Of a stretch of DNA of 64,000 nt, positions 46,041-58,086 are shown piece by piece. Source of the DNA: Guyanagaster necrorhizus (taxonomy: Eukaryota > Basidiomycota > Agaricomycetes > Agaricales > Physalacriaceae). Below the pieces are notes generated by a model. That model did not search any database. It was not told where the DNA came from and saw only the letters and a list, made by a program, of their open reading frames with translations. The translations under genes were made by a program, and so were the position numbers. The stretch is taken from NCBI RefSeq assembly GCF_019112545.1, contig NW_025064889.1:827654-891653 (forward strand). The letters are read 5' to 3'. The first letter of the stretch is position 1. Each line of letters opens with the position of its first letter.

Positions 46041-48161
46041 ATGCCTCCTGCACTTAATCCCTTCGACCTGAACTTCACTTATGAGTTCTTCGAACTCCTT
46101 ATTTCCATCATTGGAACTTTGATAGGCTTATTGGTGATTATACAGCTGTGTCATAGACATCAATCAGTAACTGCTTAGGCTATTCATTATTATCAAGAGT
46201 TTCAATATATCAGAACTATCCTCCATAATATCATGCCAGACCTCTCTCTCCATGATATCCCTGCCTCTACCTAATAGTCCTTCTGACTTATGGAAGAACC
46301 TATATCTGAAACCATCCCTAGGAGCCTGACTGAAGAGCATTCTAGAGAAGAGAAGCAGCAGCAGCAGCACATATATCCCTCACAACTCCCAACTGCAATC
46401 ATCTGAGATCCTGAAAACCCTTGGGCTACAGAGTTTTGATGATCTAAATCTGACATCCCTATTCTGTCCTCTGAGCACAGTATCTCTGCAACAAGGACAA
46501 CAACTCTTATTCCTAGCACCAGCATTGGGCACTATGCTAGAGACTTCCTTGATGTCACACAGATAGCTTAAGAGGCCAGAAGTATCAGGGGCACTGAGTC
46601 CTGACACATTACATCAGTACAAAGCAGAAGCACTAATTACAGAACAGAGGCTAATAATGATCCCTATTTCAATAATGACAGTGATGAGCATCACTGATGG
46701 CATGCCACTGCCAGAGAGGCAGACCAACTGGAGCAGCACATGGCTAGCCATGCTGCAAGCAGAACAAGCCATGTATGAATGCCATCACATACAACATAAC
46801 AAGTCAACATGATCAGTCTGGTCTTCTTCTGAGAGGACCAAGTTCAACATGCTGATAACATTGCCAAGTACCTCCAGGAGCAGGCATGCATTGACAGTGA
46901 GACCACATGGGAGAACACCCTCTTTGGGCAGTATCTCTGAGCATGAGCTGCAGCAAACAGGTGGAGAGGCTCTGGAAGCCTCAGAACCAGTATACTCATT
47001 GATACCATCACTAACAGCATACCCAACACTCTGTTCTGGGAATCTAGCACTCCTGCTACCAAGCCTGATCCCTGAGCAGAGCCAGTCAGAGGAGTCACCC
47101 ATGCTGACAACATCCACTAACAAGTATTGCTTAACCTTGATGACAATCACCTGTTATTCTATGGAACTGATACTATTGCAAAGACTGACAATATCCCCAT
47201 CAGAGGAGATGGTATACCAGAGAACCAGGAAACCATTGGAGGGGATGATGAGGGTGTTGACCCCACCAGGAACATCAGACAGTTCTTCAATGGGATCTTC
47301 ATCACCCTTTTCCTCAACCCTAGATTCTATTGAAACTTCTGTCAGTATTGCAGAGCAATAGCAGCAGCAGCAGAGCAAGAAGCAGTCAAGGAGCAGCAGG
47401 AGCAGCCTGAGCAACAGCCTACTTCTCAATCTGGATCCAATGATACCAGACCCAGCATGCAGCTTCAGCACAGTCATCTCAGAGGTCTACAACCCACACA
47501 ACAGTTCCCTTCTCAAGAGAGATGTGAGCAAGACCATCAGCAAGGACATGAATGACAAGGTGGAAGAGGATCCCAATGAGAAAGTCAAGGATCCTCTAAC
47601 TGAGTGGAGCAGCACATGGGGCACATATATGCATGAAGAAGAATTGAGAAGGCTAGCATGGGAGGCATGCCAAAAGGACTTTTTGAAGCTGTACCAGAAT
47701 AGTACAGCTAGATTATAGGCAGATGACATCTGATTGGTGTTGCTCATGGAACAAAGATATACTGCCACCAACTATGTTGAGCACATGGAAATCTTATAAT
47801 ATGCAGCCACTGAATAGGCCATTTTTATTTACAATAAAAGATATTCAGGACATCAGATAGCTGCATTGCCACTGTATCAGCCTAAGTATAGCACAACATG
47901 GAGGCCATGGATGCCAAGCATAGTGCTGAGCAAGCCAGTCAATATGGCCCCCTCCATCTGAATGGCATCCTCTCAGTATTCATTTGCCATCTCAGCCATC
48001 CATAGCATGACATCTCAGCTTTTTAGGAGCTGATCTCAACTGAGCAGCCACTATCCAAACCCATGGAGACTGCCCATTCAGCAACCATTTGCCAGACAGC
48101 CCCCAGAAGATCAAGCTGAAGGCAGTGGAAAGGCCCCAGAAGCTCTGGCAATTCCCACTGA
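46041..48161 (+). pseudogene. ORFa of element W
   Basis: Starts MPPALNPFDLNFTYEFFE followed by the membrane-like ISIIGTLIGLLVIIQLC. The frame is kept to the stop at 48159-48161 (707 codons) despite interior stops. Compared with X over the anchor segment the changes are mainly synonymous (ACT/ACC, TTG/CTG, ATA/ATC, GGC/GGT). The block YGTDTIAKTDNIPIRGD ... IGGDDEGVDPT (47127-47333) is open and clearly homologous to X and Z, and MEAMDAKHSAEQ near 47898 matches their C-terminal part. Confidence 0.55.
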
Positions 48162-49287
48162 GGACAACCCTGAGACACTTGCCTAAGGCTGAACCATCAA
48201 GAATGAAAGGATTGTACAAAAAGAGGTGCTCTTCCCAGAGAGTCCCATTGCTGATGACAGCTCTCTCTATTCATTCCCAGGACCCCTGCCAGCATGGATG
48301 GTCCTGCCTGCTGGCAGGATCCTGAATCTGATGGTTACCCTTGCCACTGACACTCAAATACTTAACATGAAACCAAATCTAGTCAGCAAGCCCCACTTTT
48401 TTAAGGGGGCATTGGATGATATTGATTGCTTCCTTGTGGATTGTGACCAATATTTTCAAGTGTTTGCCTCATACTTCCTCCTTGACATGTACAAGATGAC
48501 ATTTGCTGCAACTCACATAACAAAGAAGGCCAAAACATAGTGCATTCTTCTCTCTCCCACATTCTGGTCTACCACATGACAGCACCACTGGTACCCCTTG
48601 TGGCTGGTCTTTAAACAGATGATTGTCAACAAATTTACAAATCCTGCTGTTCAAGAAGTTCACAAATAGAAGATGAAGGACTTTAAGATAGGAGATAAAC
48701 TGGCTACCAATTACTTTGATGAGCTGGAATGACTCAGCAAACTTGCTGGAGTCTGGGATGACACAGCTGATACTGGCAGGATGGTTGAATATATGAAGAT
48801 GGAGGCTCTGCTATCTTATCTCAAGATCATCTCTGATATTGGACATGGCATTCCAGTTGAATATGATGAATGGAAGAGACAAATCACCACAATGTACAGG
48901 GAGAGACAGTGACAGAAGGTGGAATCATCCACTCTATCATGGGGTGGACAGAAGAACCAGGGACAGGGCATAAAGCCCTCCACCTTCCATGTGATCACAT
49001 CTGTCAAGCCCAGCAGCTCAACTCTAATGTTCTCATACAGTAAGAAGAAAACCCATACAGGCATAACATTTACCAGAACAGGTAAGCCAATGGATGTGGA
49101 TCATCTCAAGAAGGGGAAGTGCTTCAATTGTGGCCAGAAGGGCCACATAGCACAAGACTGTTCCCAGAAGAAGAACAAGTATACTCAAGAAGACATATGG
49201 ATGCAGATCACTGAGTTGATGAAGGAGGATGAAGACCTCAGACCTGATACCAAGGCTGAGGAGGTAAAAGACAGAGCCAAGCAGTAA
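46153..49287 (+). pseudogene. gag of element W
   Basis: Frame-consistent over 1045 codons to TAA 49285-49287, about 90 codons longer than X gag. The initiator is ATA where X has ATG. Open blocks are at 46849-47361, 47440-47718 and 48226-48540; the last is capsid (DDIDCFLVDCDQYFQVFAS). The zinc knuckle is CFNCGQKGHIAQDC (about 49120-49161). Stops are mostly TAG/TGA at Gln, Arg and Trp. Confidence 0.8.
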
Positions 49288-49378
49288 GCAATTCTGCTGA
49301 CCAGCTAAATTATTAAAAAGTAGTTTGTCATAATCAGCCATTAAACAGACTGACTTTATTTCTGTAGGATTACCATCT

Positions 49379-52300
49379 ATGTCTAAATTATGCATGCATT
49401 TGAATATACCTGATATTACCACTCAGACACCAGAATCACCCAAGAAATCATCTCAATTGCTTATAGGCCAAATAAGGGCAGAGAGCCCTATTAGTGTGTC
49501 ATCATCAAACATCAAAAAGGCTAACATTAGACTCAATGCTGCCAAACAAGCATTGGCCAAAGAACAAACTCAACTACCTATGGGCCAAACAGGGGCAGAG
49601 GGCCCCATTGATTGGCTAAAACTATTTGACACTGAATGGACTTGGCAAGCCATCAAGGACATGAAGAATAAAGCAATGGCAAAGGCTGTACTCAAAAATT
49701 GGGTACACCAGATCTAAGTCAAGAAGGTGATTGACAATGTGATCACTGGAATGTGAGAAGCAGAATGATGCCAAGCCTTAGAGTGGCTCAATGAACTACA
49801 TGGACCATGAAAGTTCATCCAATGATTTAAGACTTCAGGTCAGAACCTATAATAGCAAAGGCCAATGTGGAAAGAGAGAAAAAGACATTTGAGAAGATAG
49901 TACCCAAGTGGGCATGGGACTTTCAAGACTTATTCGAAAAGGAGAGTTTTGATGAATTATCTGACCCAAAGTCTTAGGACCATGTGATAAAACTGATTCC
50001 CAATGTGAATACCAATCTGGATTGCAAGATTTATCTATTTGGCAACAATGAACAACAGGAACTGAACAAGTTCCTCAATAAAAACTTATCCAGCAGAAGA
50101 ATTTGGCCATCAAAGTCTCTGATGGCTTTCCCTTTCTTCTTCATCAAAAAGAAGGAGAGGAAACTCTGACCAGTATAAGATTATCAGAAGCTCAATGAAA
50201 TAATAATCAAGAACTGTTACCCACTTCTGCTAATCTCAGAATTGATGGACAAGCTCTGTGGTGCCAAATACTATACCAAACTGAACATCCGATGGAGATA
50301 CAACAATATACATATCAAAGAAGATGATGAATAGAAGGTCACTTTTTAAACTAACCAAGGGTTGTTCAAACCAACAGTTATATTTTTCAGACTTAAAAAT
50401 TTGCCCACAATCTTCCAGTGGATGATGAATGACATCTTCAAAGTTCTTATGGCCACCAGAAAGATTATAATCTGCTTGGATAACATTCTAATCATATCCA
50501 AAACCAAGAAGGAACACTAATATTTAGTATGACAAGTACTAGCCCTAATGAGAAAGCATCAACTCTTTCTCAAGGCTGAGAAGTGTGAGTTCAAGATATT
50601 AGAAACTGAATACCTCAGAGTCATTATCAGTGAAGGAAGTATCAGGATGGATCCTGTCAAAGTGGCAGGAGTAATCAAATGGCCAGAACCAACCAAGAAG
50701 AAGGAATTGCAATCATTCCTTGGCTTCACCAACTTCTACTGGTGGTTCATTTAGAACTACAGCAAGATCATTTGACCTATGATGCAATTAACTGGAAATG
50801 TGCCATGGACTTGGAGACCATCACAGCAATCAGCATTTGATGATCTTAAATGCTGATTGGCTGAGAATGTTATCCTAGCCATACCAACTCAGAACAGAAA
50901 GTTCTGAGTAGAGGCCAACTCTAGTGAGGGCACCATTGAGGCTGTCCTCTCTTAAGAACAGGATGGCAAGTGGTGACCAGTTGTGCTTACTGTCATAGAG
51001 CACAACTATGAAATTTATAATAAGGAACTCCTCACTATAATGCTTGCTCTGGCTGAGTGGTGGCATTATCTCATTAGAGTGGTCCAGGTCTTTAGACAAA
51101 TCACTAGAATCTCTGATATTTCTGACTCCTGCAAAAGCTTAATTGCCAACAAGCCTGATGAATCATGGAATTATCCAAATATGATGCAACTGCTGGACAT
51201 TCCAGAGTCACTAAAACAAAGGAACTCATCCTATGGGAATATTGGTGGCCCAAGATCAACTATGATATCACCCAATATGTCAAGGTGTGTGAGGTTTGTC
51301 AGTGTGGCAAATCCTCAACACAATCCTGAGCAGCTCCACTTCACCTAAATGAGGTCTCTTCATCACTATGGATCCACATTTTAGTGGATATGATAACTGG
51401 ACTTTCTGAAAGTGATGGCTATAATGCAGTTATCATCATAGTTGATTGCTTCTCAAAGGTGATCATTCTGATTGCCTGTTTGATGGAATTAACATCAGAA
51501 GGATGGGCAAAAATCCTATGAGACAAGGTTTATGCAAAGTACAGCATGCCTCAAGTAGTGATTTCAGATAGAAGACCATAATTTGTCTCCAAATTCTTAG
51601 ATGACTTGTATTGACTCCTCAGCATCAAACAAAACACCTCAACAGCATACCATCCACAGACAGATAGCCAGACAGAACAGGTGAATCAAGAAGTTGAAAA
51701 GTATCTTTGACTTTTCATCAATTATCATCAAGATGACTGGATGGAATGACTAGCATTAGCTACCTTTTAACATAACAATAGGATTCATTCAGTGACTGGC
51801 AAGATCCCATTCTTTGTAAACTATGGATGTCATTCTCTTGTTGCCTAAAGTGAATGAAAACACACAATAACACCAGCATCAATGGACTTTGCCAATAAAA
51901 TGGCAAAAATCCACAATGAGATGAAGACAGCCCTCAAGAAGGCCACTTCAACCATAAAGAAACAGTACAACAAACATTAAAGGATGGCATATGAGTATTC
52001 AATCAATGACAAGGTCTGGTTGGATACAACAAACCTTCATCTTCCCCAGTTAAAACAGAAATTGGCAGACAAACAAATGAGACCATTCAATGTTCTCAGT
52101 AAAATTGGCAACTCTGCATACAAGTTGCAGTTACCAGCAACTTGGAAAGTCTATAATGTCTTTAATGAGGCATCATTAACACCATATATTGTACCCATCT
52201 TTCCAAACCAAGAATGACCACTGCCATCTCCACCAGAACTCATCATCGATGAGGAATACTATGAAATTGATGGGATATTAAACCACAAATTATGCAAAGT

Positions 52301-52450
52301 CAAAGCATGAGATGGAGGCATGAAAACAACCATTGACTACCTAGTCAGCTGAAAAGGATATAGCCCAGAATCAAATCAATAGGTCAATGAAAAATATATG
52401 GATATAGAGGAAGCCATTCATGACTATAAACAGCAAATGAATTGACCAAC
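49379..52450 (+). pseudogene. pol of element W, protease core deleted
   Basis: The pre-protease linker (DTEWTWQAIKDM) runs to about 49850, where KTSGQ jumps to AKANVERE-type sequence, so the DSG protease core is gone. RT follows (RKLN equivalent, EKCEFKILETEYL, FLGFTNFYWWF; the active site is altered to LDNI), then a deletion within RNase H into integrase (near 51180), integrase core ([29 protein letters not shown]), tail and chromodomain (YYEIDGILNHKL, DYLVS). Several frame changes and many stops. Confidence 0.8.
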
Positions 52451-52681
52451 AAGAGGTTAATAGACAAAAGGCAATGTCAAATCATAATGAAAATCACAAT
52501 ATAACAAATATCAGCAGAAGACATGTTGCGAGCCTAGCATGACTGGAATGGGATACTGTATCAGTATCAGCAGAGGACATATTATTCTCAAAACACTGGA
52601 AAGAACTGTGGATACTGCTCTATGACTGGTGGACTTATCCTTAAATTAGCCATCAGGACAATGGTCTTAAGGAGAGAGTAA

Positions 52682-52942
52682 TGTTACTATTTTTTCTATT
52701 TTCTTTTCTTTTTCTCTGGTTTATTCAGGATTGACCTCTATTTCTGCTTAGTCAGAGCATCTAGATCTGGATGCCTAGAACTGTGAGAGTGCTTAGTCAG
52801 CAGCACTGCCTGATTCTACTATGCTGCTATGAGCCTCACAGTAGCATAATGATAGATGTGTCTCTTTTGTCATTGTGCAGCAGTAACAGCTCAACAGCAG
52901 ACAATACTCTTTTGTAGGTATCTTAATGATGCTGGACAATGT
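52682..52942 (+). repeat. 3' LTR of element W, truncated
   Basis: Starts TGTTACTATTTTTTC after GGAGAGAGTAA and matches 28814 onward, but stops after GATGCTGGACAA. The remaining half of the LTR is replaced by minus-strand RT of element V. Confidence 0.8.
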
Positions 52943-54260
52943 CAAGCTTGGTATAGTATCAGGCTCTCTGTAATTTGTCCATCAGTTCTGAAATCAGGAG
53001 AAGGAGGTAATGATTTTTAATTGTCATTTTATTGAGTTTACAGTGGTCCTGAACAGGGCAGAGCTTGCCATCTTTCTTTTTTATAAAGAAAAATGGTGAT
53101 GCTATAAGGGATTTCAATGGTCAGATCCTTCTGCTAGATAAATTCTCATTGAGGAACTTGTCAAGTTTCTGTTGTTCATTATATCTAAGTGGGTAAGTCT
53201 TGCAATCAAGGTTGGCATTGGCATTTGGAATTAACTTGATCACATGGTCCCAGAGTTTGGGCTCTGGAAGCTCATTAAAGCTCTCCTTTTCAAATAAATC
53301 CTTGAAGTCATAGGCCCATTCAGACACTATTTCTTTAAATATTTTTTCCCCCTTTTGTTCATTGGCCTTGGCTGCCAGGTTATTGGCATGGTGTATCATG
53401 CAAATGTGCATTTTATGTTGGAGGTCGATGGCAAGAATGGTTTTCTCATCCTCTATTTCTTCATCCTATTGATCCTCAAAGTCCTTGTCTGGCAATTCAA
53501 AGAAGAGTTTGCAACATTTACAGTGGGTAAAGGTTACTTTCCTGGTCTTCCAGTTGATCAGTGGATTATGTCTGATCAACCAGTCATGTCCAAGGAACAC
53601 TTCTTTGGTTCCTAAGTTGGTCATAGCTAGATCAATCCTTTTAGAGTGATTGCTGATCATAAATCTGAGTTTGATGAATTTGGTGATCAAACTGGCTTAG
53701 TTCTTAGTTTCATCAGCATTGTAAATGGAGATTGGGGCTATAGTGGTTCTGGTGAGAAGTTGGTGCTGGTTGATAAAGGCTCAGTTAATCAAGCTTCCTG
53801 TATAGCCACTGTTGATTAGAGCACTTACTAGATGTGAGTGTCTCAATTTGGGTCTTAACAAGTAGGTCCCACCCTGGTGTTTTAGACTGACAAATGAATT
53901 TTCATGGTCTTTGAAGTTCATTGAGCCATTCTAAGGCTCAACACCTTTCTGCATTCTTCATCTCCTCAATCATTCTGTCAACCACTTCCTTGACTCATAT
54001 TTTGTGAATCCAGTTTTTTAGTATGGCTTTTGCTGCTTCTTTGTTCCTGGCATCCTTGATGGCTCTCCAAGTCCACTTAGTATTGAATGGTTTGAGCTAT
54101 GTAGTGGGGCTCTCTGCCCTTGTTTGGCTCTTAGGCACTTGAGTTTCTTCTTTAGGTGATTCTTCAGTGTGCAACAGGTAACTGGAGTATATTTGAATGC
54201 ACAGTTTTAGTAGGCATAGGGATAACTACAGAAATACTATTAGTCTGACTAGCAGCTATG
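52943..54260 (-). pseudogene. pol of element V: protease region and start of RT
   Basis: The minus strand has the pre-protease linker, a decayed protease near 53800 (NSGYTGSLI-like, with stops), LGTKEVFLGHDWLIRHNPLI (53466-53690), KANEQKGEKIFKEIVSEWA and [16 protein letters not shown] (53121-53411), then RT up to SELMDKL and YYTKLD at 52945. It is truncated by the W junction. Confidence 0.75.
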
Positions 54261-54299
54261 GAGTGCACACCATGAAGTCCTTTGGTCAGTTCAGTAGAA

Positions 54300-57200
54300 T
54301 CACTCACTGACCAGCCTCATCTTTTACTTCCTCCACTTTTGTCTCTATGCTGAGGCCCTCTTCTTCCTCCTGATCTGAGCCTGGATATCTTCTCTGGTGC
54401 ACTTCTTCTTTGGGCAATCCTTGGCCATATGGCCTTTTTGCCTGCAGTTGAAACACTTTCCTTCTTTCTTCATTTGATCAATGTCTATAGGCTTTCCTGC
54501 TCCTGTATATGTTGTTCCTGTCCCAGTCTTCTGCATGCCATAGGCCAGAGCCATTGAGGGTCCTGATAATTTTCCAGCAGTTGTCTCTGGCATTTTAGAA
54601 TTGTCTGGAGTTGGCAAGATTGACTTCTTTGAATAGTCTTACAGGGTTGAGGATTCTGCTTTCTGCCTTTGTCACTTCTTGTACATCTTGATGATTCATT
54701 CTTTCCACTCATCATAGCCTACCAGCATCAGGGCTTTGATGCTGATTGCTGAGATCATCATGACATATGAGGAGGGGACTCCTCTCTTGAGAGCTTTGAC
54801 CATCCTTCCATTGTTTGCTGTATCATCCCTGATGCTGATGAGCTTTGCAAGCTGCTTCAGCTTGTTGAAGTAGTTGGTAGCCACCTTCTCCTTCATTTTG
54901 TAGTCCCTGATCTTTTGCTTCTGGACTTCTTGTACTGCCAGATCAATAAATTTGTCATGTAGCATTTGCTTGAAGACTGACTATGAAGGGTATCAGTAAT
55001 GCTCTTGAGTCAATGATCAGAAGTTTGGGGAGATGTGAATCCATCAGATCTTTGCTTTCTCTTCAAGATATGATGTAGCAAACATGACTTTGTTCATGTC
55101 AGTTCCTAGGAACTCAGTATAAACTTTGAAATATTGTTTGCAATCAACCAGAAATTGGTTGATGTTGTCAGATGCCCTCTTGAAGGGGCAGGGTTTTTGA
55201 AGTAGATCAGGTTGACACTGTAATATGATAGCATCATTTGGCAATGCACCTATCAGGTTGGGCCAGTCTGAAAAGGAGGGACATCACCATTTGATTGGCA
55301 GTCCAGAGAACAAATAAAGGGAGTTGTCATCCATAACCAGACTTCCCTGCAAGGTGGCCTCCTTTCAGATGATGATGCTATCTCATACCATGAAGCCTAA
55401 TCAGACTGCTTCAGGGTCATCCTTTATTGGTTTCTTTTCACTTCCCATGGCTTTATCAGGCAGGGATTGAGCCCCTAGAATCCTGCTTCTCCTGCTGGTT
55501 CAGGGATTTCAGTATGAGCTTGGTGGATTACCTGGCTGTAGTCAGGATCTAGATAGCTCAGTTGCTATGGAGTGAAAAGAGGAAGGGGAGTATGAAAATA
55601 TACTCCAGACTGACAGGGCCATGTACATGGCTCATTTTGGCATGACAAGAGGTGACCAGAGTATTGGCTGTATGATTTTTGGCATTTTATATGCTGGTGG
55701 TCTGCTGACTGAGTCTTCCAGATGGTTTTTGTTATATTGTTGAGTGGCATAGTCTGTGGCCACATGTCTGATAATTTTTGTTCATTTGTTAGATTTAGAA
55801 TGAATATACAATTGTCTTATTTGCGATGCTAACCAGTTGGCATCACTTCATAAAAATCTTACCTCTCTTAGGTATAGCTCTTGGTACTCCTGCACTCTGA
55901 CTCTTTGAATCTCTTCTTCCAAGGCTTCCTCATCTGTGTTCTCATTCAACCCATAGGCTAGCTTCCTGCCAGTGCAAGGCAGTTTGCTGCTTTCAGTCCT
56001 CTCACCTTCCTCAGGCTTGTTGTCCTCCTCTGCCTCAAGGAGAGAAGTGGCAGGTGGGTCATAAAAACTCTCCTCATCCCCTCACTGTCATATTGTCTTT
56101 GCTGACCCACTGCTCTGGCTGAGTACTTGGCCCAGCAGTGGGGCTTGAAAAGTTCAAAGCATTGAGGTAGATGGAAACAGGCTGACTCCCAATGTCAGAG
56201 TCATACTGATTTTCTCCTGTTGCTTATGCCACTGCCACTCACTTGTGATAGAGCTGGACATTTCTTTGGTACTTGTCATTGAGAAGCTGCCCAACCATGT
56301 GACTCCTGAGGAATCCTCAGAGAGTGCAGGTAGAGAGATGTGAGCAGTGTTAGAGACTCATAGTCTGTAGTGTCTGAGGATGGACTCATCATCCTTGAAT
56401 GTGGTGTCAGCACTGGAGGTTCTTTGGGGAGGGAGATATTAGAGAGTTGGGAGGCATGAAGAGAGTTTTAGAACATTGTTCCAAGTTGCAGGAGAGATCC
56501 CATTGCTTCTTCTTCTGGCTTTGCTGGCAGTGAGGGTTTCTGCATTGGTCTACTGCTTAGAGACCCAAGGGTCAGAGTCAGTGGTATTGAGTTCTCTAAA
56601 TACTGGAGTTGAGAGGGATCAGTCTGCTCATACCAGGGTGAGAACCAAAGCAACCTTGGGTTGGAGCCCATACCAATTTGAGATATCGGCCCTTTCCAAT
56701 TGAGCCCTCTCAGTTCTTCTCTGCTTCTCTCAGTGCTGGTGGTTGTATTCTGTGACTTCTCATGTCTGTCTTCCTCTTTCGATAATGCACTCCTCCAGCT
56801 TGCTTTAGACTGACTGTGGAGCATTTTGCTGTCTCTGCTCTTCTTGTTGGAGTGCTGCATTGTAATCAAATGGGATATTGAGATCCCATGCAGGGAATAG
56901 CCAGTGGATGATTTTGTTCTAATTCTCTCAGGCCTGTCACTTATTATTGAGCCTGTCTGAGGGATTCCTCTCCAGTCCACTGCTAGTTCTAATAGAATGT
57001 TGGAAAGGGGGGCTTGGAGGCTGGCTTTTAGAGGTTGGGCAGCAGGATCTCAGAGCCAACTGAGTGGCATCAAGAGAATCTCAGGCATGGTCAGCAACTC
57101 TATGGGTTCAAGAGACACTGAAAGGATTGGGAGAGGATGGCTGAGAGAGCTCCTCCAGGAAGTTACTGTCCTGAGGTGGGACCCAGAGGTTTCAGAATCC

Positions 57201-57450
57201 TGCAACCTGATGCTGGCTTGATCTGGGTCAGAGAGGATACTTGTGTCTTTCTTCTTCTTGATGGCTCTCCTGATGTGGGCTGCTAGGCCCAGCTTCTGGT
57301 AGAGGGCTGCCCAAAGGCTGGTGGGACATTCTTCTGGAGTTGAGGATGTCATGTAAGGGGAGGTCTGGGATTATATTTTGTAGTATGTGTCTAATGTACT
57401 GAAATTCTTAGTAATGTTGAATGGCCCAGGTGGTAATTGAGTGATGTCTC
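54300..57450 (-). pseudogene. gag of element V
   Basis: N-terminal TQLPPGPFNITKNFS matches X and Z gag. Long open blocks are 57352-57050 and 56980-56468 (Ser/Glu/Lys-rich). The capsid is at 55244-55044 (ASDNINQFLVDCKQYFKVY) and 54965-54696 (EKVATNYFNKLKQL). The zinc knuckle CFNCRQKGHMAKDC is within 54617-54345. At least one frame change falls between 55565 and 55244. Confidence 0.75.
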
Positions 57451-57560
57451 TAGCACAGCTGGATGATCACAAGTAATTCTAGTAGAGTTCTAATGATAGA
57501 GGCTAGGAGTTCAAAGAACTCTCAATCAAATTTTGGGTCAGTAGGATTCAGAGCAGGCAT
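57443..57560 (-). pseudogene. N-terminus of ORFa in element V
   Basis: ATG at 57560; MPALNPTDPKFD, a stop, then EFFELLASIIRTLLELLVIIQLC. The hydrophobic segment of the other copies is kept, with third-codon-position differences (TTT/TTC, GCC/GCT, TCT/TCC, ACT/ACC). Beyond the first 100 or so codons the frame degrades and I cannot follow it to the end. Confidence 0.5.
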
Positions 57561-57616
57561 TCAGTTTCTCAGCATAATTAGGCTTGAAAAAGAGAAGCTT
57601 GAAGCTTTGAGCTAAT

Positions 57617-58086
57617 TGTTAGACTCAAGTGTCACATGAACAGAAACACATGATAAACAAAAGTCATCTCACACTTTGGGTGATTGACTGAGTTCACTTG
57701 ATGCATATTCTGATTGATGTGTCACAAAGCCTTTAGAATTGGCTCGAGTATAGAATGATGTGTGAATAAACTTTAGCTTGAAGCTGGGGTTACCAGCAAG
57801 AGTAAGTGGTTTTAAATACTGTATAAGGTCTGCTAATAATACTACTGCCTATTGTATGTGTCTGAGTCTATTGTGCCCATTGTTCTAGGGTGTTATTACC
57901 ATATACAAAAGAATAGTTATGCATCATGGAGCAATATTGTTGCATTGAAAGACAATGACAGACTTGGCTAGTTGTGATGATTAAGCTTTATTCTATGGTC
58001 TTAAGCACTTGTCTTAGCACTCTGACTAAGCATTAAATAGGGGTCAAGTCAAAGAAAAGATAGAAAAAGATAGAAAAATCATAACA
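57617..58086 (-). repeat. 5' LTR of element V (470 bp)
   Basis: On the plus strand it begins TGTTAGACTCAAG and ends AAAATCATAACA. It pairs with the solo LTR at 11759-12205. The LTR segment AGCTTCAAGCTAA and the primer-binding segment (reverse complement AGCTTTGAGCTAA) differ only at one former CpG. It abuts the Cys-rich ORF at 58087. Confidence 0.8.

Larger units (their letters stand above)
28814..52942 (+). mobile_element. Element W: decayed chromovirus hosting X and Z
   Basis: 5' LTR in two halves (28814-29232 and 45882-45984) split by element X with an AATTA duplication; internal region 45985-52681 with gag, ORFa, and pol lacking protease; 3' LTR truncated at about 52942 where it joins element V. 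CpG is depleted, with many CGA-to-TGA changes. It belongs to the same family as X and Z but to an older, diverged subfamily shared with V. Confidence 0.8.
52943..58086 (-). mobile_element. Element V: decayed chromovirus, 3' half missing
   Basis: Minus strand, right to left: 5' LTR 57617-58086, primer-binding site, ORFa/gag region, protease and the start of RT, ending at YYTKLD where it meets the W LTR. RNase H, integrase, chromodomain and 3' LTR are missing. There is no LTR or target duplication at the junction, so this is a deletion join rather than an insertion edge. Confidence 0.75.
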
